64,000 nucleotides of DNA, from the NCBI RefSeq assembly GCF_051594765.1, contig NZ_JBPPGJ010000011.1:1-64000 (forward strand), read 5' to 3'. The notes beneath the pieces are model-generated. The model searched no databases. It was not told where the DNA came from and saw nothing but the letters and a program-made list of their open reading frames with translations. The translations under genes and the position numbers were made by a program. Below are positions 7,671 through 16,592 of the stretch, piece after piece. Origin of the DNA: Paenibacillus_AR sp051594765 (GTDB lineage Bacteria > Bacillota > Bacilli > Paenibacillales > NBRC-103111). Numbering within the stretch: position 1 is the first letter of the stretch; every line of letters starts with the position of its first letter.

Positions 7671-10038
7671 AAGCATCCTCCCCTTTCTCCGGATGATCTC
7701 CGGACCTTTCGGTCGGAAGGTCCGCCTCCGCTGCCGGTTCCGTGCCGGTTCCACCGCTGTTCAGCTCCCGGTACTTGCCGGGAGGCACCCCCTCCTGCTT
7801 GCGGAAGGAGCGGATGAAGTTCTGCGGATTGTTGTACCGGAGCCGCTCCGAGATTTCCTTCACCGACATGCCCGTCTCCACCAGCCATTTCTGAGCCATC
7901 CGGTGCCGGTGCTGGGCCAGGTAGACGCTGAAGGGGACATCCATGCTTTTGCGGAAGACGGTGCTCAGGTAGCTGGCGTTATAATGGAGCCGCTCCGCGC
8001 AGAGCTCGATGGACAGATCCGTCTCGAACTCTTCCTGGATGATCCTCACCAGCTCCCTGGACAAGTGAAGGTGCCTTAGCTCCGTCCGCTCCGAGGCGCC
8101 CGCAAGGATCGGACCGACCACCTTCTCCAGCAGCCAGGCTTCCCCCTCTTGGGGAAGGTCCAGCCGGAACAGCCCGTCGAACAGCGCCTGCTGGTCGGCG
8201 GGAACCAATGCCTGCACATCCATGCTGCGGGCCAGATTCAGCAGGTTCATGAGCAGGCGGAGGACATGGAGCTGCCGGTCGTGAAGAGCCGGGCTGCTGC
8301 TGCAGATCTCGCCGATCATACGCCCGAGCAGCTCCTCCGTGCGCTCGCGCTCCGCCAGCTTCACCGCCTCGAACAGCTCCTTCTCCATCTCCGCCGGGTA
8401 TGAATACAGCATGGCCCGGCTCTCCCCCAGCTCGTCGTAATCCACGACGGACTTGCCGCCGAGGCGCTTCCGGGAGCCCAGAGCCGCCGCCGCTTCCTCG
8501 TAGGCCCGGGGAATGTCTCCAAGTCTTACATAGGTCGGGCTGATCCCCGCATAGACGGGCAGCCCCAGCACGCCCGCTACAGAATCCTGGATCCCCTTGA
8601 CACGGGCGAACAGCTCCTCCCGGAACTGCACTTCATCATCGTGCTCCGAGATCATGACCGTAATCTGATACCGCCCCATGAGTATGGGAGCCAGCCGGGC
8701 TCCCTCCGGCAGCAGCTCCTCCACCATGTTGTGGACGGCGAAGAGCAGCAGGTCATGATCCTTCGACTCGAACCGGGTCGGCTCCAGATCGATCTCGGCA
8801 GCGACGACGGCCAATCTCCGGAATCCGGTCTTCAGGTCGAACCGGTCCAGGCCGGCGGCGATTTCCTCCTCCTTCAGCCCGCCCAGAACCAGCTTGAGCA
8901 TGAAGAAGGTTTTCAGCTGCTCCATCTGTCCCTGGAGGCGGTCCTTCAGCTCCAGCTGGGTCCGGGACATGGTATGCATATGCTCTCCGATGACCCGAAG
9001 CTCGTCCACCCGCCTGCCCTGCTCTGACCCCGTCTTGCCCCCGGTCACCTCCCTGTAGAGCGCGACGATCGGCCGGTACATGCGCCTCGACAGCACCAGC
9101 GACAAGAGGATGAAGAACATCAGCAGCATGAGGCAGATCCAGAAGGTGAACCAGCCGATGCCCCTGCTTTGCTTGGTCAGCTGAGCGATGGGAGCCGCTG
9201 AGACATACGTCCACCCCGTATAATCCGACACCCGGTACATCAGAGCGGCCGGCTGTCCGTCCAGGGTAAGCTCCATCTGCCCCTCTGCGGAAGCCTCCGT
9301 AAGGGCTAGCAAGAGAGGCTCCGGATGGCGTACGGGCAAGCCCTCGCTCCAGACCGGATTCCGGTGCTCATCCAGGATGAGGAACGACTCCTTCGCCGAG
9401 TCCAGAGAGATCTGATCGCTGAACGTGCAGGCCGGAATCGTCAGAACCGCCAAGCCGGTAGGAGTGAAGGCGGTCAGCGGGAGCTTCTTCACCAGCCGTA
9501 GCTGCTGGCTGCAATCGTTTGCAGAAGGGGCGGTGCCGTCCTTCGGAGCAGAAGCTTTTTCCCTGTCGGACTCCACGGTCCAGAACGATGCTGCCGTCGC
9601 TTCCATCAAGGCCTGGTAGTTCATGCCCTTCACCTGGTCCAGGCGGTAGATGCCGTTGTTGTTCATCAGCCAATTGCCGGTGCGGCTTAAGAGCGTGATG
9701 TCGCTGATCCCCGAGTCCAGCCGCTGCAGGAAGCCAAGCTCCGTTTTCAGCTGGTTCACCAGGGCGAACTGCCGCGGGTTCAAGGGCTCCCCCAGAGCGG
9801 TCTGCACCATATACGAGCTCAGGAAGTGGGTGGCCGACTGGTCCACCGTCTTCAGCAGCTGCTCCACGTTGGTTTCCATCTGGGCCAGATTCAGCCGCTT
9901 CTGCGCATTCGCATTGCTCTGGACCACCTTGGAGGCATGTCCATACGATAGAATCCCGAGCAGGACGACGGGCAGGGATGTTATGATGAAGCAGAAGACC
10001 ACCAATTTCACGTAATACGAGCCGGAACGGCTTCTCAA
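7642..10038 (-). CDS. membrane-anchored AraC-family transcriptional regulator (sensor type)
   Basis: 798 aa. The start is a TTG at 10038 with GGAGG 8 nt upstream; the only nearby ATG is out of frame. Residues ~8-30 form a membrane helix, ~35-285 an extracytoplasmic Cache-like sensor region, ~290-315 a second helix (FTFWICLMLLMFFILL), then a cytoplasmic linker and a C-terminal AraC DNA-binding domain (~680-780; both helix-turn-helix units visible, YLSTVFRKSMDVPF and ISERLRYNNPQNFIRSFRKQEG). The layout matches Paenibacillus and Bacillus regulators that sense extracellular sugars and switch on adjoining transport and glycan-degradation genes. It is translationally coupled to the solute-binding lipoprotein and likely controls it and perhaps the pectinase gene. 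Confidence 0.88.
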   Translation of the reverse strand: MRSRSGSYYVKLVVFCFIITSLPVVLLGILSYGHASKVVQSNANAQKRLNLAQMETNVEQLLKTVDQSATHFLSSYMVQTALGEPLNPRQFALVNQLKTELGFLQRLDSGISDITLLSRTGNWLMNNNGIYRLDQVKGMNYQALMEATAASFWTVESDREKASAPKDGTAPSANDCSQQLRLVKKLPLTAFTPTGLAVLTIPACTFSDQISLDSAKESFLILDEHRNPVWSEGLPVRHPEPLLLALTEASAEGQMELTLDGQPAALMYRVSDYTGWTYVSAAPIAQLTKQSRGIGWFTFWICLMLLMFFILLSLVLSRRMYRPIVALYREVTGGKTGSEQGRRVDELRVIGEHMHTMSRTQLELKDRLQGQMEQLKTFFMLKLVLGGLKEEEIAAGLDRFDLKTGFRRLAVVAAEIDLEPTRFESKDHDLLLFAVHNMVEELLPEGARLAPILMGRYQITVMISEHDDEVQFREELFARVKGIQDSVAGVLGLPVYAGISPTYVRLGDIPRAYEEAAAALGSRKRLGGKSVVDYDELGESRAMLYSYPAEMEKELFEAVKLAERERTEELLGRMIGEICSSSPALHDRQLHVLRLLMNLLNLARSMDVQALVPADQQALFDGLFRLDLPQEGEAWLLEKVVGPILAGASERTELRHLHLSRELVRIIQEEFETDLSIELCAERLHYNASYLSTVFRKSMDVPFSVYLAQHRHRMAQKWLVETGMSVKEISERLRYNNPQNFIRSFRKQEGVPPGKYRELNSGGTGTEPAAEADLPTERSGDHPEKGEDAYERMAVGKH

Positions 10039-10202
10039 GAGCCTTCCCTCCGATCATGCTGTGCCTTACCTTTCTTATTCTACTATAAAAATATATAATT
10101 GCGGCACATAAATAGCGGAATATCCGGTTGGAAAAGCTATATCCTTGACTATCATCTCTCCGGTATACGAAGACAAGACGGCCGCAGCGAGGAGGACCCG
10201 CC

Positions 10203-10694
10203 GTGTTCAAACGCAACAAAACCGCCGGACGCCCCGACCCGTCCGAGCGTCTGGAGCCGGGGCCCGAGCCCCGGGCCCACATCCCCCTTCCCGCCGATCT
10301 GTTCGTGGATCACGATGCGGCGGTGGCGGGCCAAGCCCAGCTGAAGCATTGGCTGGACGAAGCCTACGAGGAATTCGAGAAACGTGGAGGACCCCAATCC
10401 CTTCCCGGGTATGGCAAGCCTCTCGTGATCCCCACCGGTGATGTGATGAACACCATCCTGAAGAACGCCGGTATCCCCCACCCGTGGGTGCTGCTGCGGC
10501 AGACCATCCTGGAAGCGATGGAGGACACGGTCCGCCTCATGGACCGGAAGCCGGACGATGCAGAGATTGACCGGCAGCTCGCCGACATCAACCGCAGAAT
10601 CGTGCAGATGAACGTCGAAGCCCCCAGCCTGACCCTCCACCGCCGCAAGGTCACCCGCGACACCATCCGGGAACAGATCGAGAAGTGGAGATAG
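10203..10694 (+). CDS. DUF1992 / DnaJ-homologue subfamily C28-like conserved domain protein
   Basis: 163 aa, GTG start at 10203 with AGGAGG at 10190-10195. The centre (residues ~35-110) matches the DUF1992 pattern: an acidic helix, a K-R-G-G stretch, the LPGYGKPLVIP loop, and PPWVLLRQ-like text. Bacterial members are small cytoplasmic proteins of unknown function, sometimes called DnaJ-related although they lack the J-domain HPD motif, which is also absent here. The N-terminal ~30 residues are charged and Pro-rich. It stands alone between a divergent AraC gene and the SLH protein gene, whose leader begins right after its stop. Confidence 0.8.
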   Translation: MFKRNKTAGRPDPSERLEPGPEPRAHIPLPADLFVDHDAAVAGQAQLKHWLDEAYEEFEKRGGPQSLPGYGKPLVIPTGDVMNTILKNAGIPHPWVLLRQTILEAMEDTVRLMDRKPDDAEIDRQLADINRRIVQMNVEAPSLTLHRRKVTRDTIREQIEKWR

Positions 10695-10804
10695 GACGGG
10701 GGAACTATTGTTTTTTTTTCAAACAAATCCTATTAATCTACTCATTGACTCTATTTTCCAATATAATATTCAGGCAACGATATATATTGGAGGAGCTGTT
10801 TGTT
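10695..10804 (+). promoter_or_regulatory. AT-rich leader/promoter region of the SLH protein gene
   Basis: A conspicuously AT-rich 110 bp in a GC-rich window. It holds one sigma-A-like pair with 17-bp spacing (TTGTTT 10708-10713, TATTAA 10731-10736) and a perfect TATAAT at 10762-10767 that has only a poor -35. The ribosome site GGAGGAG is at 10789-10795. Which promoter is used cannot be decided from sequence. Confidence 0.45.
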
Positions 10805-13800
10805 ATGGGCATATCATTACGCCGCATGTTGAACTGCATGACGATAGGAGCGCTGGTCATCTCGACGCTTCTCGCACCTGCGGCAATCGGAGCCGCACCA
10901 CATTCTTATCAAGACCTTCATTACTCGTATGCCCAGAAAGAAATTATGGAGCTAAGCGATTTAGGGCTCTTATCCGGTTATCCCGACGGCACTTTCCGAC
11001 CGGATCAGGACATGACCCGGTCCGAGTTAGCCAAAATCATCTCGCTTTCCGCAGGGCTGACGGCAGCCCCGGAGAAAGCCGGAATTTTTACCGACGTACC
11101 ATCGGACAGCTGGTTTGCCGGTTATGTCGGGGCGCTTGTCGCTTCAGGCGTTACCCAGGGAACGTCTTCAACAACGTTTTCCCCTGAAGACAAGGTAACG
11201 CGGCAGGAGCTGGTCGTCTTCTTCATCCGCGCTCTCGGACTGGGCAATATCTCCAAAACAGTCCCGCTCACGGACAAGCTGTCCGACCTTACGAAAGCGG
11301 CGGATTGGGCACAGCCTGCCGTGTCACTGGCCTGCCGTATCGGTCTGGTGAACGGAATTCAAGGGGCCGACGGAACGGTTTCCTTCAACCCTCATGGCTA
11401 TGCCGACCGCCAAGCCATGGCCAAGCTTGCCTATGAAGTCAAGCTCCACGCTTCTTCTTACAAAACGAAAGCCGAAGCTCTGGAGAAGGAACAGTCCGGA
11501 GGGGTACCCCACAGCTTGGACATCATCGCGGTCAAAGCGACCGACAATACGACGATTGAGGTAACCTTTGGCTCGGAGTTGACCGACGTACGCTTGTCGG
11601 ACTTTGCTTTTGACCACAATTTGACGGTTGCCTCGGCTGCCTTGAAGTCGGGAAGCAAAACCGTCGTCGTCCTTAAGACAAGCTCCCAGGTGGCAGGCAG
11701 CGAGTACACCCTTACCTTCAGGGGAAGCGCGTCCAAGCTGAAGACTGTGGGAGTCGGCGCATTTGGGGGCGGCGGCGGTGGCGGCGGCTTTGGTGGTGGC
11801 GGCGGTGGCGGGATCGGAGCCGGCAGTACGGTTGCCGACAAGCTGGCAAGCGGACGTGCACAGGACACGATTACCGTCACGGCCTCCGGCATCTATGGCC
11901 CTGCCAGCGGTACCCCGACTACAGTGAAGAAGCTCACCCTTGACCCGGGCTCCAGCGGTGAAGTGACCCTGCGCAACGTGAATCCGGAGGTTCTTGAGGT
12001 ACTGTCGGGCGATGTGAACTCCATCAAGCTGGAGAACGCCGTGATCAAGCAGCTCAAGGTCAATGCCGTGAACAACGGCGGAAGAGATCTGCGCATTGAA
12101 GTGAAGGGTACCACCACTGTGGAAGAAACACAGGTGCAATCCCAGGCCATCTTGGAGGGTTCCTCCCCCCAAGCAACCTTGGGAAGCATTCGATTGCTGG
12201 AGGGCACCGCAGGCAAGAAGATCACGTTGAAGGGCCGCATTGATTCCCCTGTCAACGTACTGGCTGCCGGAGCACTGATCTCGATAGGCACTCCTACGAC
12301 AGGTAATCCCTTGGTTACTACCGTTCGGAGCATTCAAGCCGGCGCCAATGCAAGTCTGGAAACAGCGGTTGGAACCACCTTGGATGAGATGGCGATAACC
12401 TCGCCGAATACAGCCTTGTCGATTACGGGGCCAGGTGTGGTCCAAGCCTTGAAGGTTCCGGGCAGCAGCACCGGTACTCGGATTACGCTGGGAGCTTCCG
12501 CTGCGGTTCAGCAGCTGCAGGCCGATGCTCAAGTTTCACTGGACGGCAACCCTGCATCCATCGCCGGTGTATATACCACAGGAAGCGGCAGCGTGCTGCT
12601 CGATCCTTCGGTTGAGCCTGAGGTCAAGGCTCAAGCGATCCGTAGTGCGAACGAAGGGATCGCAGAGGTATTAAGTCACAACCAATATACTTCCGATTTG
12701 GCCGCCAAGACAGAACGGGTGAATCAAATGATTGCCATCGCCTTCCGTCACGGAGCGATTGAGCCGGATCTGCTGCAATACAGCTGGTATACCCAATATA
12801 AGGGCTATATCACCGACCTGACCCGAGCCCTTCAAGCGGTTTCCATCCAATTTCAAGGTGAGGATACCGCAGAATCCGTCACTCGGAATGTGAACCTGCT
12901 CAATCCGACGCTGCCGAATGGCAACACTGTTTGGAGCAGCAGTGGAATGGAGCTTGTCGCGTTCAACGGTCAAGTTTATCGCCCGGCAGCAGGTGCGGGT
13001 GACGCTAAGATCACCCTGACTGCCACTATATTCACCGGACCAATGTCTGCCAGCAAAACGTTTACTCTTGTCGTTAAGCAGAAGGTCGCCCACCCTGTGG
13101 AAGCTTTGACCCTTCGTCCCGACCTTCTACTGGTCGCATTCGATGAAGCCATCGCGAATCCGGCAGTATCCGAATTCGTATTCGACCGAGGCTTGAAGGT
13201 CACGGGAGTTACCCATTACCCGCAATTCCAGAACGTTGCCTTATTGAACGTCACCGGCCAGCAGCCGGAAGCGGTCTACCATTTAAGCTACAAGGGTGTA
13301 ACGACCGAGGTCCAATTCACCGGCAGCAGCAATAACCTCTGCACCAACAATCAGACCTGCGTGCTTCCGGGTGGAAGGCAGATCCCCATTCCGGGCGTTC
13401 CGGTACCTGGAGGCATCACAGGGCAGCTCTGGGTCTCGGGAACTTCCGAGCCCGTTCACGACGCCTTGGTCACCCTTTATCAGGGAAGCTCGGCCATCAA
13501 GTCGACCCGAACCGATTCCAGCGGATGGTATACCTTCACCGGAATTGAACCCGGTGTGGCCTTTACGCTGAAGGCTTCGAAAGATCTCCATTCGGAGGCT
13601 TCCACCCTGTCCGAGGTTACGATCGCTTCCGGTGAAGTGCGTCTATTGGCACCACTATTTATGGAGAGAACCCCCTCTGCGGTCACATCGCTAACTGCAA
13701 CTTGGTCACCGAACAACGCGGCTTATCTCATGTGGTCCTCGAATACGTATACCGGCGTTACCTATAAGCTGTACCAGGATGGCCAGCTTGTACGTGAAGC

Positions 13801-14317
13801 CTCTGTTCCGTTCGCCGAGATCCCTAACTTGCGGCCGGAGACGACCTATACGTTCACCGTTATCGCATGTAATGCGGCAGGCTGCTCTGACCCGGCAAGT
13901 GTGACCTACACCGCTTCATCGGAGCTCTCTGTACTCTCTGCTGCCCCCTATTCGTCCGTTACCGGCACGGTATACGGAGATTTCACCCGGACTGCAGGCA
14001 TTAATCGGTTTCTCTGGGCGGATGCTTCCCCCTCCCAGGACAGCGTGCTGGTGAAGCTCGGAGACACCGGTGGCACACCGGGCCAGCAGATGAGAGGAAC
14101 AATCTCTTACGACCATGTCAAGGTGGAGTCCTTCCCTTCCTATCAGCTTCTGTCTTCAGAGAAGATCAACATCAACGGACAGGACTACCTAAAAATCCAG
14201 ATTACCGGAGCCCAAGTGCGGCCTTATATTCAGATCAGCGTGACCGGCCTAATGTATACGGTTAATGGGAAGCAGTATATTGTCGCCCCCTTCATGCTTG
14301 TGCTCACCAACAACTAA
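10805..14317 (+). CDS. SLH-domain cell-surface protein with glycine-rich hinge, CarboxypepD_reg-like and FN3 domains
   Basis: 1170 aa from ATG 10805 (GGAGGAG 9 nt upstream; a longer in-frame reading without a ribosome site is rejected). Signal peptide ~1-30, then three SLH domains (~31-205; e.g. GLLSGYPDGTFRPDQDMTR), which bind pyruvylated secondary wall polymer. An Ig-like domain follows, then a Gly hinge (~318-342), a long region (~345-780) of beta-rich text with no recognised family, another Ig-like piece, a carboxypeptidase-regulatory-like fold (~870-960, GGITGQLWVSG...) and an FN3-like domain (~965-1040). No catalytic motif was seen, so a structural or adhesive wall protein is the safest description. 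It is monocistronic, between an AT-rich promoter region and a strong terminator. Confidence 0.85.
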   Translation: MGISLRRMLNCMTIGALVISTLLAPAAIGAAPHSYQDLHYSYAQKEIMELSDLGLLSGYPDGTFRPDQDMTRSELAKIISLSAGLTAAPEKAGIFTDVPSDSWFAGYVGALVASGVTQGTSSTTFSPEDKVTRQELVVFFIRALGLGNISKTVPLTDKLSDLTKAADWAQPAVSLACRIGLVNGIQGADGTVSFNPHGYADRQAMAKLAYEVKLHASSYKTKAEALEKEQSGGVPHSLDIIAVKATDNTTIEVTFGSELTDVRLSDFAFDHNLTVASAALKSGSKTVVVLKTSSQVAGSEYTLTFRGSASKLKTVGVGAFGGGGGGGGFGGGGGGGIGAGSTVADKLASGRAQDTITVTASGIYGPASGTPTTVKKLTLDPGSSGEVTLRNVNPEVLEVLSGDVNSIKLENAVIKQLKVNAVNNGGRDLRIEVKGTTTVEETQVQSQAILEGSSPQATLGSIRLLEGTAGKKITLKGRIDSPVNVLAAGALISIGTPTTGNPLVTTVRSIQAGANASLETAVGTTLDEMAITSPNTALSITGPGVVQALKVPGSSTGTRITLGASAAVQQLQADAQVSLDGNPASIAGVYTTGSGSVLLDPSVEPEVKAQAIRSANEGIAEVLSHNQYTSDLAAKTERVNQMIAIAFRHGAIEPDLLQYSWYTQYKGYITDLTRALQAVSIQFQGEDTAESVTRNVNLLNPTLPNGNTVWSSSGMELVAFNGQVYRPAAGAGDAKITLTATIFTGPMSASKTFTLVVKQKVAHPVEALTLRPDLLLVAFDEAIANPAVSEFVFDRGLKVTGVTHYPQFQNVALLNVTGQQPEAVYHLSYKGVTTEVQFTGSSNNLCTNNQTCVLPGGRQIPIPGVPVPGGITGQLWVSGTSEPVHDALVTLYQGSSAIKSTRTDSSGWYTFTGIEPGVAFTLKASKDLHSEASTLSEVTIASGEVRLLAPLFMERTPSAVTSLTATWSPNNAAYLMWSSNTYTGVTYKLYQDGQLVREASVPFAEIPNLRPETTYTFTVIACNAAGCSDPASVTYTASSELSVLSAAPYSSVTGTVYGDFTRTAGINRFLWADASPSQDSVLVKLGDTGGTPGQQMRGTISYDHVKVESFPSYQLLSSEKININGQDYLKIQITGAQVRPYIQISVTGLMYTVNGKQYIVAPFMLVLTNN

Positions 14318-14326
14318 ACCAATCAT

Positions 14327-14371
14327 AAGAGAGCATCCTCTAAGGCTTGCGCCGTACGGGGATGCTCTCTT
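14327..14371 (+). terminator. rho-independent terminator after the SLH protein gene
   Basis: A perfect 12-bp stem AAGAGAGCATCC (14327-14338) / GGATGCTCTCTT (14360-14371) is followed by a T-rich tail (CTTTTCTTT). Confidence 0.88.
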
Positions 14372-14385
14372 CTTTTCTTTAGCTT

Positions 14386-15258
14386 CTAAGCCCACATCCT
14401 CGTGTACTTTGCACCAATGCGGGCGTAACAGACGATCTCCCCACTCTCCCAACCCTCCCGTTCCCCCGCCGTCCTCGTGCCTGCTCCAGGCGGCACCGGG
14501 TTGACCCCGGGCGCGGCTCCCGCTCCGATCAGCGTGCGGTACAGCACCGGGTAATCCGGATGGACCACCACGTCCGTCAGATAGGCGGATACCTGGGAGC
14601 CCGGCTTGCGCTTGCGGTTCAGGGACTCGATGATCCGCTCCGCCGGCTTGATGCCCAGCCCGTGCCCGTAGAACAGGTCCGGCTCCAGCCGCAGCACGTT
14701 CTCCCCCTGCCACTCGGGGAAGTCCTCCGCCACGTCCGGGTTCTTGAAGTACTGCACGTCCCCCGGCAGAGCCTCCTCCGGCCGCTTGGAATCCACCAGC
14801 CGCAGATCCTTGTCGTAATGCCAGTCGTAGAGCAGGATGCCTCCGAACCACAGGTTGAACAGCGCATCCCCCAGCACGTCCAGCATGCCCTTATACAGCA
14901 CGATGACCATAGCCGTCGCACATTCGAACGCGTAGAGAGACCCCTCCTCGAAAATATTGCGGATCCCCTGTGCAGGCTCCGTCCCCGGCAGCAGCAGGAA
15001 GCCTCCTTGCTCCGTGCGGCGCCACAGCTTCTCGTTGCAGCGGCTGTCCCGGTATACGGCGAATTGGACGCCGCTTTCATTTAAGGCCTTCGCCGCTTCT
15101 GTCAGCCGAACCCGCGTCTGCAGCTCGAACAGCAGCTCCCCCGCCGACCGGTAAGCATACGTGATGCTGCCGTCCCGCATGGTCCGAAACAGCTCCACTT
15201 CCTTCTCTCCCGCCCCAACCGGCGGCGACTGCTGGATCTCCCCGTTCATGACGATCAC
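14386..15258 (-). CDS. tgl: protein-glutamine gamma-glutamyltransferase (spore coat transglutaminase)
   Basis: 290 aa. The GTG at 15258 is chosen because GGAAG sits 7-8 nt upstream; the ATG three codons later would be too far from it. It follows Bacillus Tgl closely: the active-site segment YAFECATAMVIVLYK (the Cys being the nucleophile, about residue 113), ILLYDWHYDKDLRL, YFKNPDVAEDFPEWQGENV and YGHGLGI. Tgl makes epsilon-(gamma-glutamyl)lysine cross-links between spore coat proteins, so this is a good marker of a spore former. Bacillus Tgl is about 245 aa; this one adds roughly 45 residues after the usual end, Pro/Gly-rich and then a GEIVCYARIGAKYTR stretch. Expected expression is mother-cell specific; no sigma-K promoter was confirmed. 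Confidence 0.93.
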   Translation of the reverse strand: MIVMNGEIQQSPPVGAGEKEVELFRTMRDGSITYAYRSAGELLFELQTRVRLTEAAKALNESGVQFAVYRDSRCNEKLWRRTEQGGFLLLPGTEPAQGIRNIFEEGSLYAFECATAMVIVLYKGMLDVLGDALFNLWFGGILLYDWHYDKDLRLVDSKRPEEALPGDVQYFKNPDVAEDFPEWQGENVLRLEPDLFYGHGLGIKPAERIIESLNRKRKPGSQVSAYLTDVVVHPDYPVLYRTLIGAGAAPGVNPVPPGAGTRTAGEREGWESGEIVCYARIGAKYTRMWA

Positions 15259-15337
15259 ACCGCCACTTCCTTCCTGTCCGTTGTCCGTCCTCTTCGTCCA
15301 AGCCTGCTTCCATTCTATGGGGACCCGCCTGCGGTTA

Positions 15338-15364
15338 TGTCACAAACCCCGGCCCTCCCTCGTC
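15338..15364 (+). promoter_or_regulatory. candidate ECF41-type promoter
   Basis: TGTCACA at 15338-15344 and CGTC at 15361-15364 are separated by 16 bp. That matches the promoter reported for ECF41 sigma factors (TGTCACA about 16 bp CGTC). It lies ~35 bp before the oxidoreductase start codon in the operon that encodes an ECF41 sigma factor, so autoregulation is the natural reading. Confidence 0.75.
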
Positions 15365-15398
15365 TAAGCTGCAACCAAATAGAAGGAGTGGTCCATCC

Positions 15399-16592
15399 AT
15401 GAACAAGAACCAAGAAACGGTCCTTATCGTCGGAGGCGGATACGCCGGCATTCATCTGGCAGACGCTCTGAACCAAGCGGTGGAAAAGAGAGCCTGCCCC
15501 TCCCGTATCGTGCTCATCGACGCAGAAGGCCGGCACTTCCGCAAGGTCCGGCTCGTGCAGTCGCCCGTTCGCAGCCAGGAGCTGGCCGTGCCGCTGGCGT
15601 CCTACGGCTGGAAGCACGTGGAGCTGCTCCAGGCCCGGCTGGAGGCCGTACGGCCGACGGAGCGGAGCATAACCTGCACCCTGCCGGACGGCACGGAGCA
15701 GACACTCGCCTACGACCGCCTGGTGCTGGCGCTGGGCAGCGTGCCGAAGGAAGCAGCTCCCGGGCTCGGCGGACACACGCTGCAGGAGGCTGCGGCCATC
15801 CGAACGCGGCTGGAGCAGCTGGAGCTGCAGGCTCGCAGTGCGCAGGCCGAGGAAGCCGACAAGCTGCTGCAGGCCGTGGTGGTCGGCGGCGGCATCAGCG
15901 GCATCGAGACCGCAGCGGAGCTGGCCGCCCGGCTGGGCCGGGTACGGGCCGCTCTGGGGCTCGCCGGCACAGGCTCGTGCTGCGTCCACCTGATCCACGC
16001 CGGCAGCCGTCTGCTGCCGGAGGCCCCCGCACGGATCAGCCATCGGCTGACGCGGAAGCTCCGCAGACTGGGTGTGGAGACGGTGCTCGGCAGCCGGGCG
16101 GAACGTTACGCGGACGGAGCCCTGCAATTGGCGGACGGGCAGCGGATGCCGGCTCCGGTCTGCGTCTGGACCCTGGGCGTGGAGCCGGCCCCTCTCCTCG
16201 CAAGACTGGGCTTGCCTCTCCACCGGGACGGCCGCCTGCTGACGGATCCGTGGTACAGGGTGGAAGGGTATGATACGATATATGCCATAGGCGACAACGC
16301 ACGAATAACCGACCCGTCGACCGGGACGGCAGACGGCATGACCTGCAAGGAGGCCGCCCCCCAAGCTAAGAGATTGGCCGCCGTCCTGCAGGCCCAAGCC
16401 GCCGGAGCAGCGCCGGGTACGGCCGGAGGACCAGCCCCCCATGCAGGGATGGCACCCGCCTTCTGCATCGGTCTCGGCGAGGGTGAGGGCTTCGTCTGGA
16501 TGCGGAAGTGGGGCTTGGACCTGGTGCTGACGGGATCGCTTGGATGGAGGGTGAGAGAATGGACCTGGAACATAGCCAGTCTGTTGAAATAA
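15399..16592 (+). CDS. FAD-dependent pyridine nucleotide oxidoreductase (NADH dehydrogenase type 2-like)
   Basis: 397 aa, ATG 15399 with AAGGAG upstream. Two Rossmann nucleotide-binding motifs are clear: the FAD site VGGGYAGIH (~residues 9-17) and the NAD(P) site VVGGGISGIE (~165-174), plus the FAD-contacting YAIGDNA near residue 293. There is no redox-active CxxC, so it belongs with NDH-2/AIF-like enzymes rather than disulfide reductases. The C-terminus has the WGLDLVLTGSLGWRVREW stretch, which could sit on the membrane surface as in NDH-2. It overlaps the next gene (ECF41 sigma factor) by 34 nt, and an ECF41-type promoter lies just upstream, so it is probably the sigma factor's main target. 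Substrate and electron acceptor are not known. Confidence 0.85.
   Translation: MNKNQETVLIVGGGYAGIHLADALNQAVEKRACPSRIVLIDAEGRHFRKVRLVQSPVRSQELAVPLASYGWKHVELLQARLEAVRPTERSITCTLPDGTEQTLAYDRLVLALGSVPKEAAPGLGGHTLQEAAAIRTRLEQLELQARSAQAEEADKLLQAVVVGGGISGIETAAELAARLGRVRAALGLAGTGSCCVHLIHAGSRLLPEAPARISHRLTRKLRRLGVETVLGSRAERYADGALQLADGQRMPAPVCVWTLGVEPAPLLARLGLPLHRDGRLLTDPWYRVEGYDTIYAIGDNARITDPSTGTADGMTCKEAAPQAKRLAAVLQAQAAGAAPGTAGGPAPHAGMAPAFCIGLGEGEGFVWMRKWGLDLVLTGSLGWRVREWTWNIASLLK

Noticed and set aside
10745..10767. TTGACT with TATAAT as the SLH gene promoter
   Set aside because: Only 11 bp separate the two boxes, too short for a sigma-A promoter.
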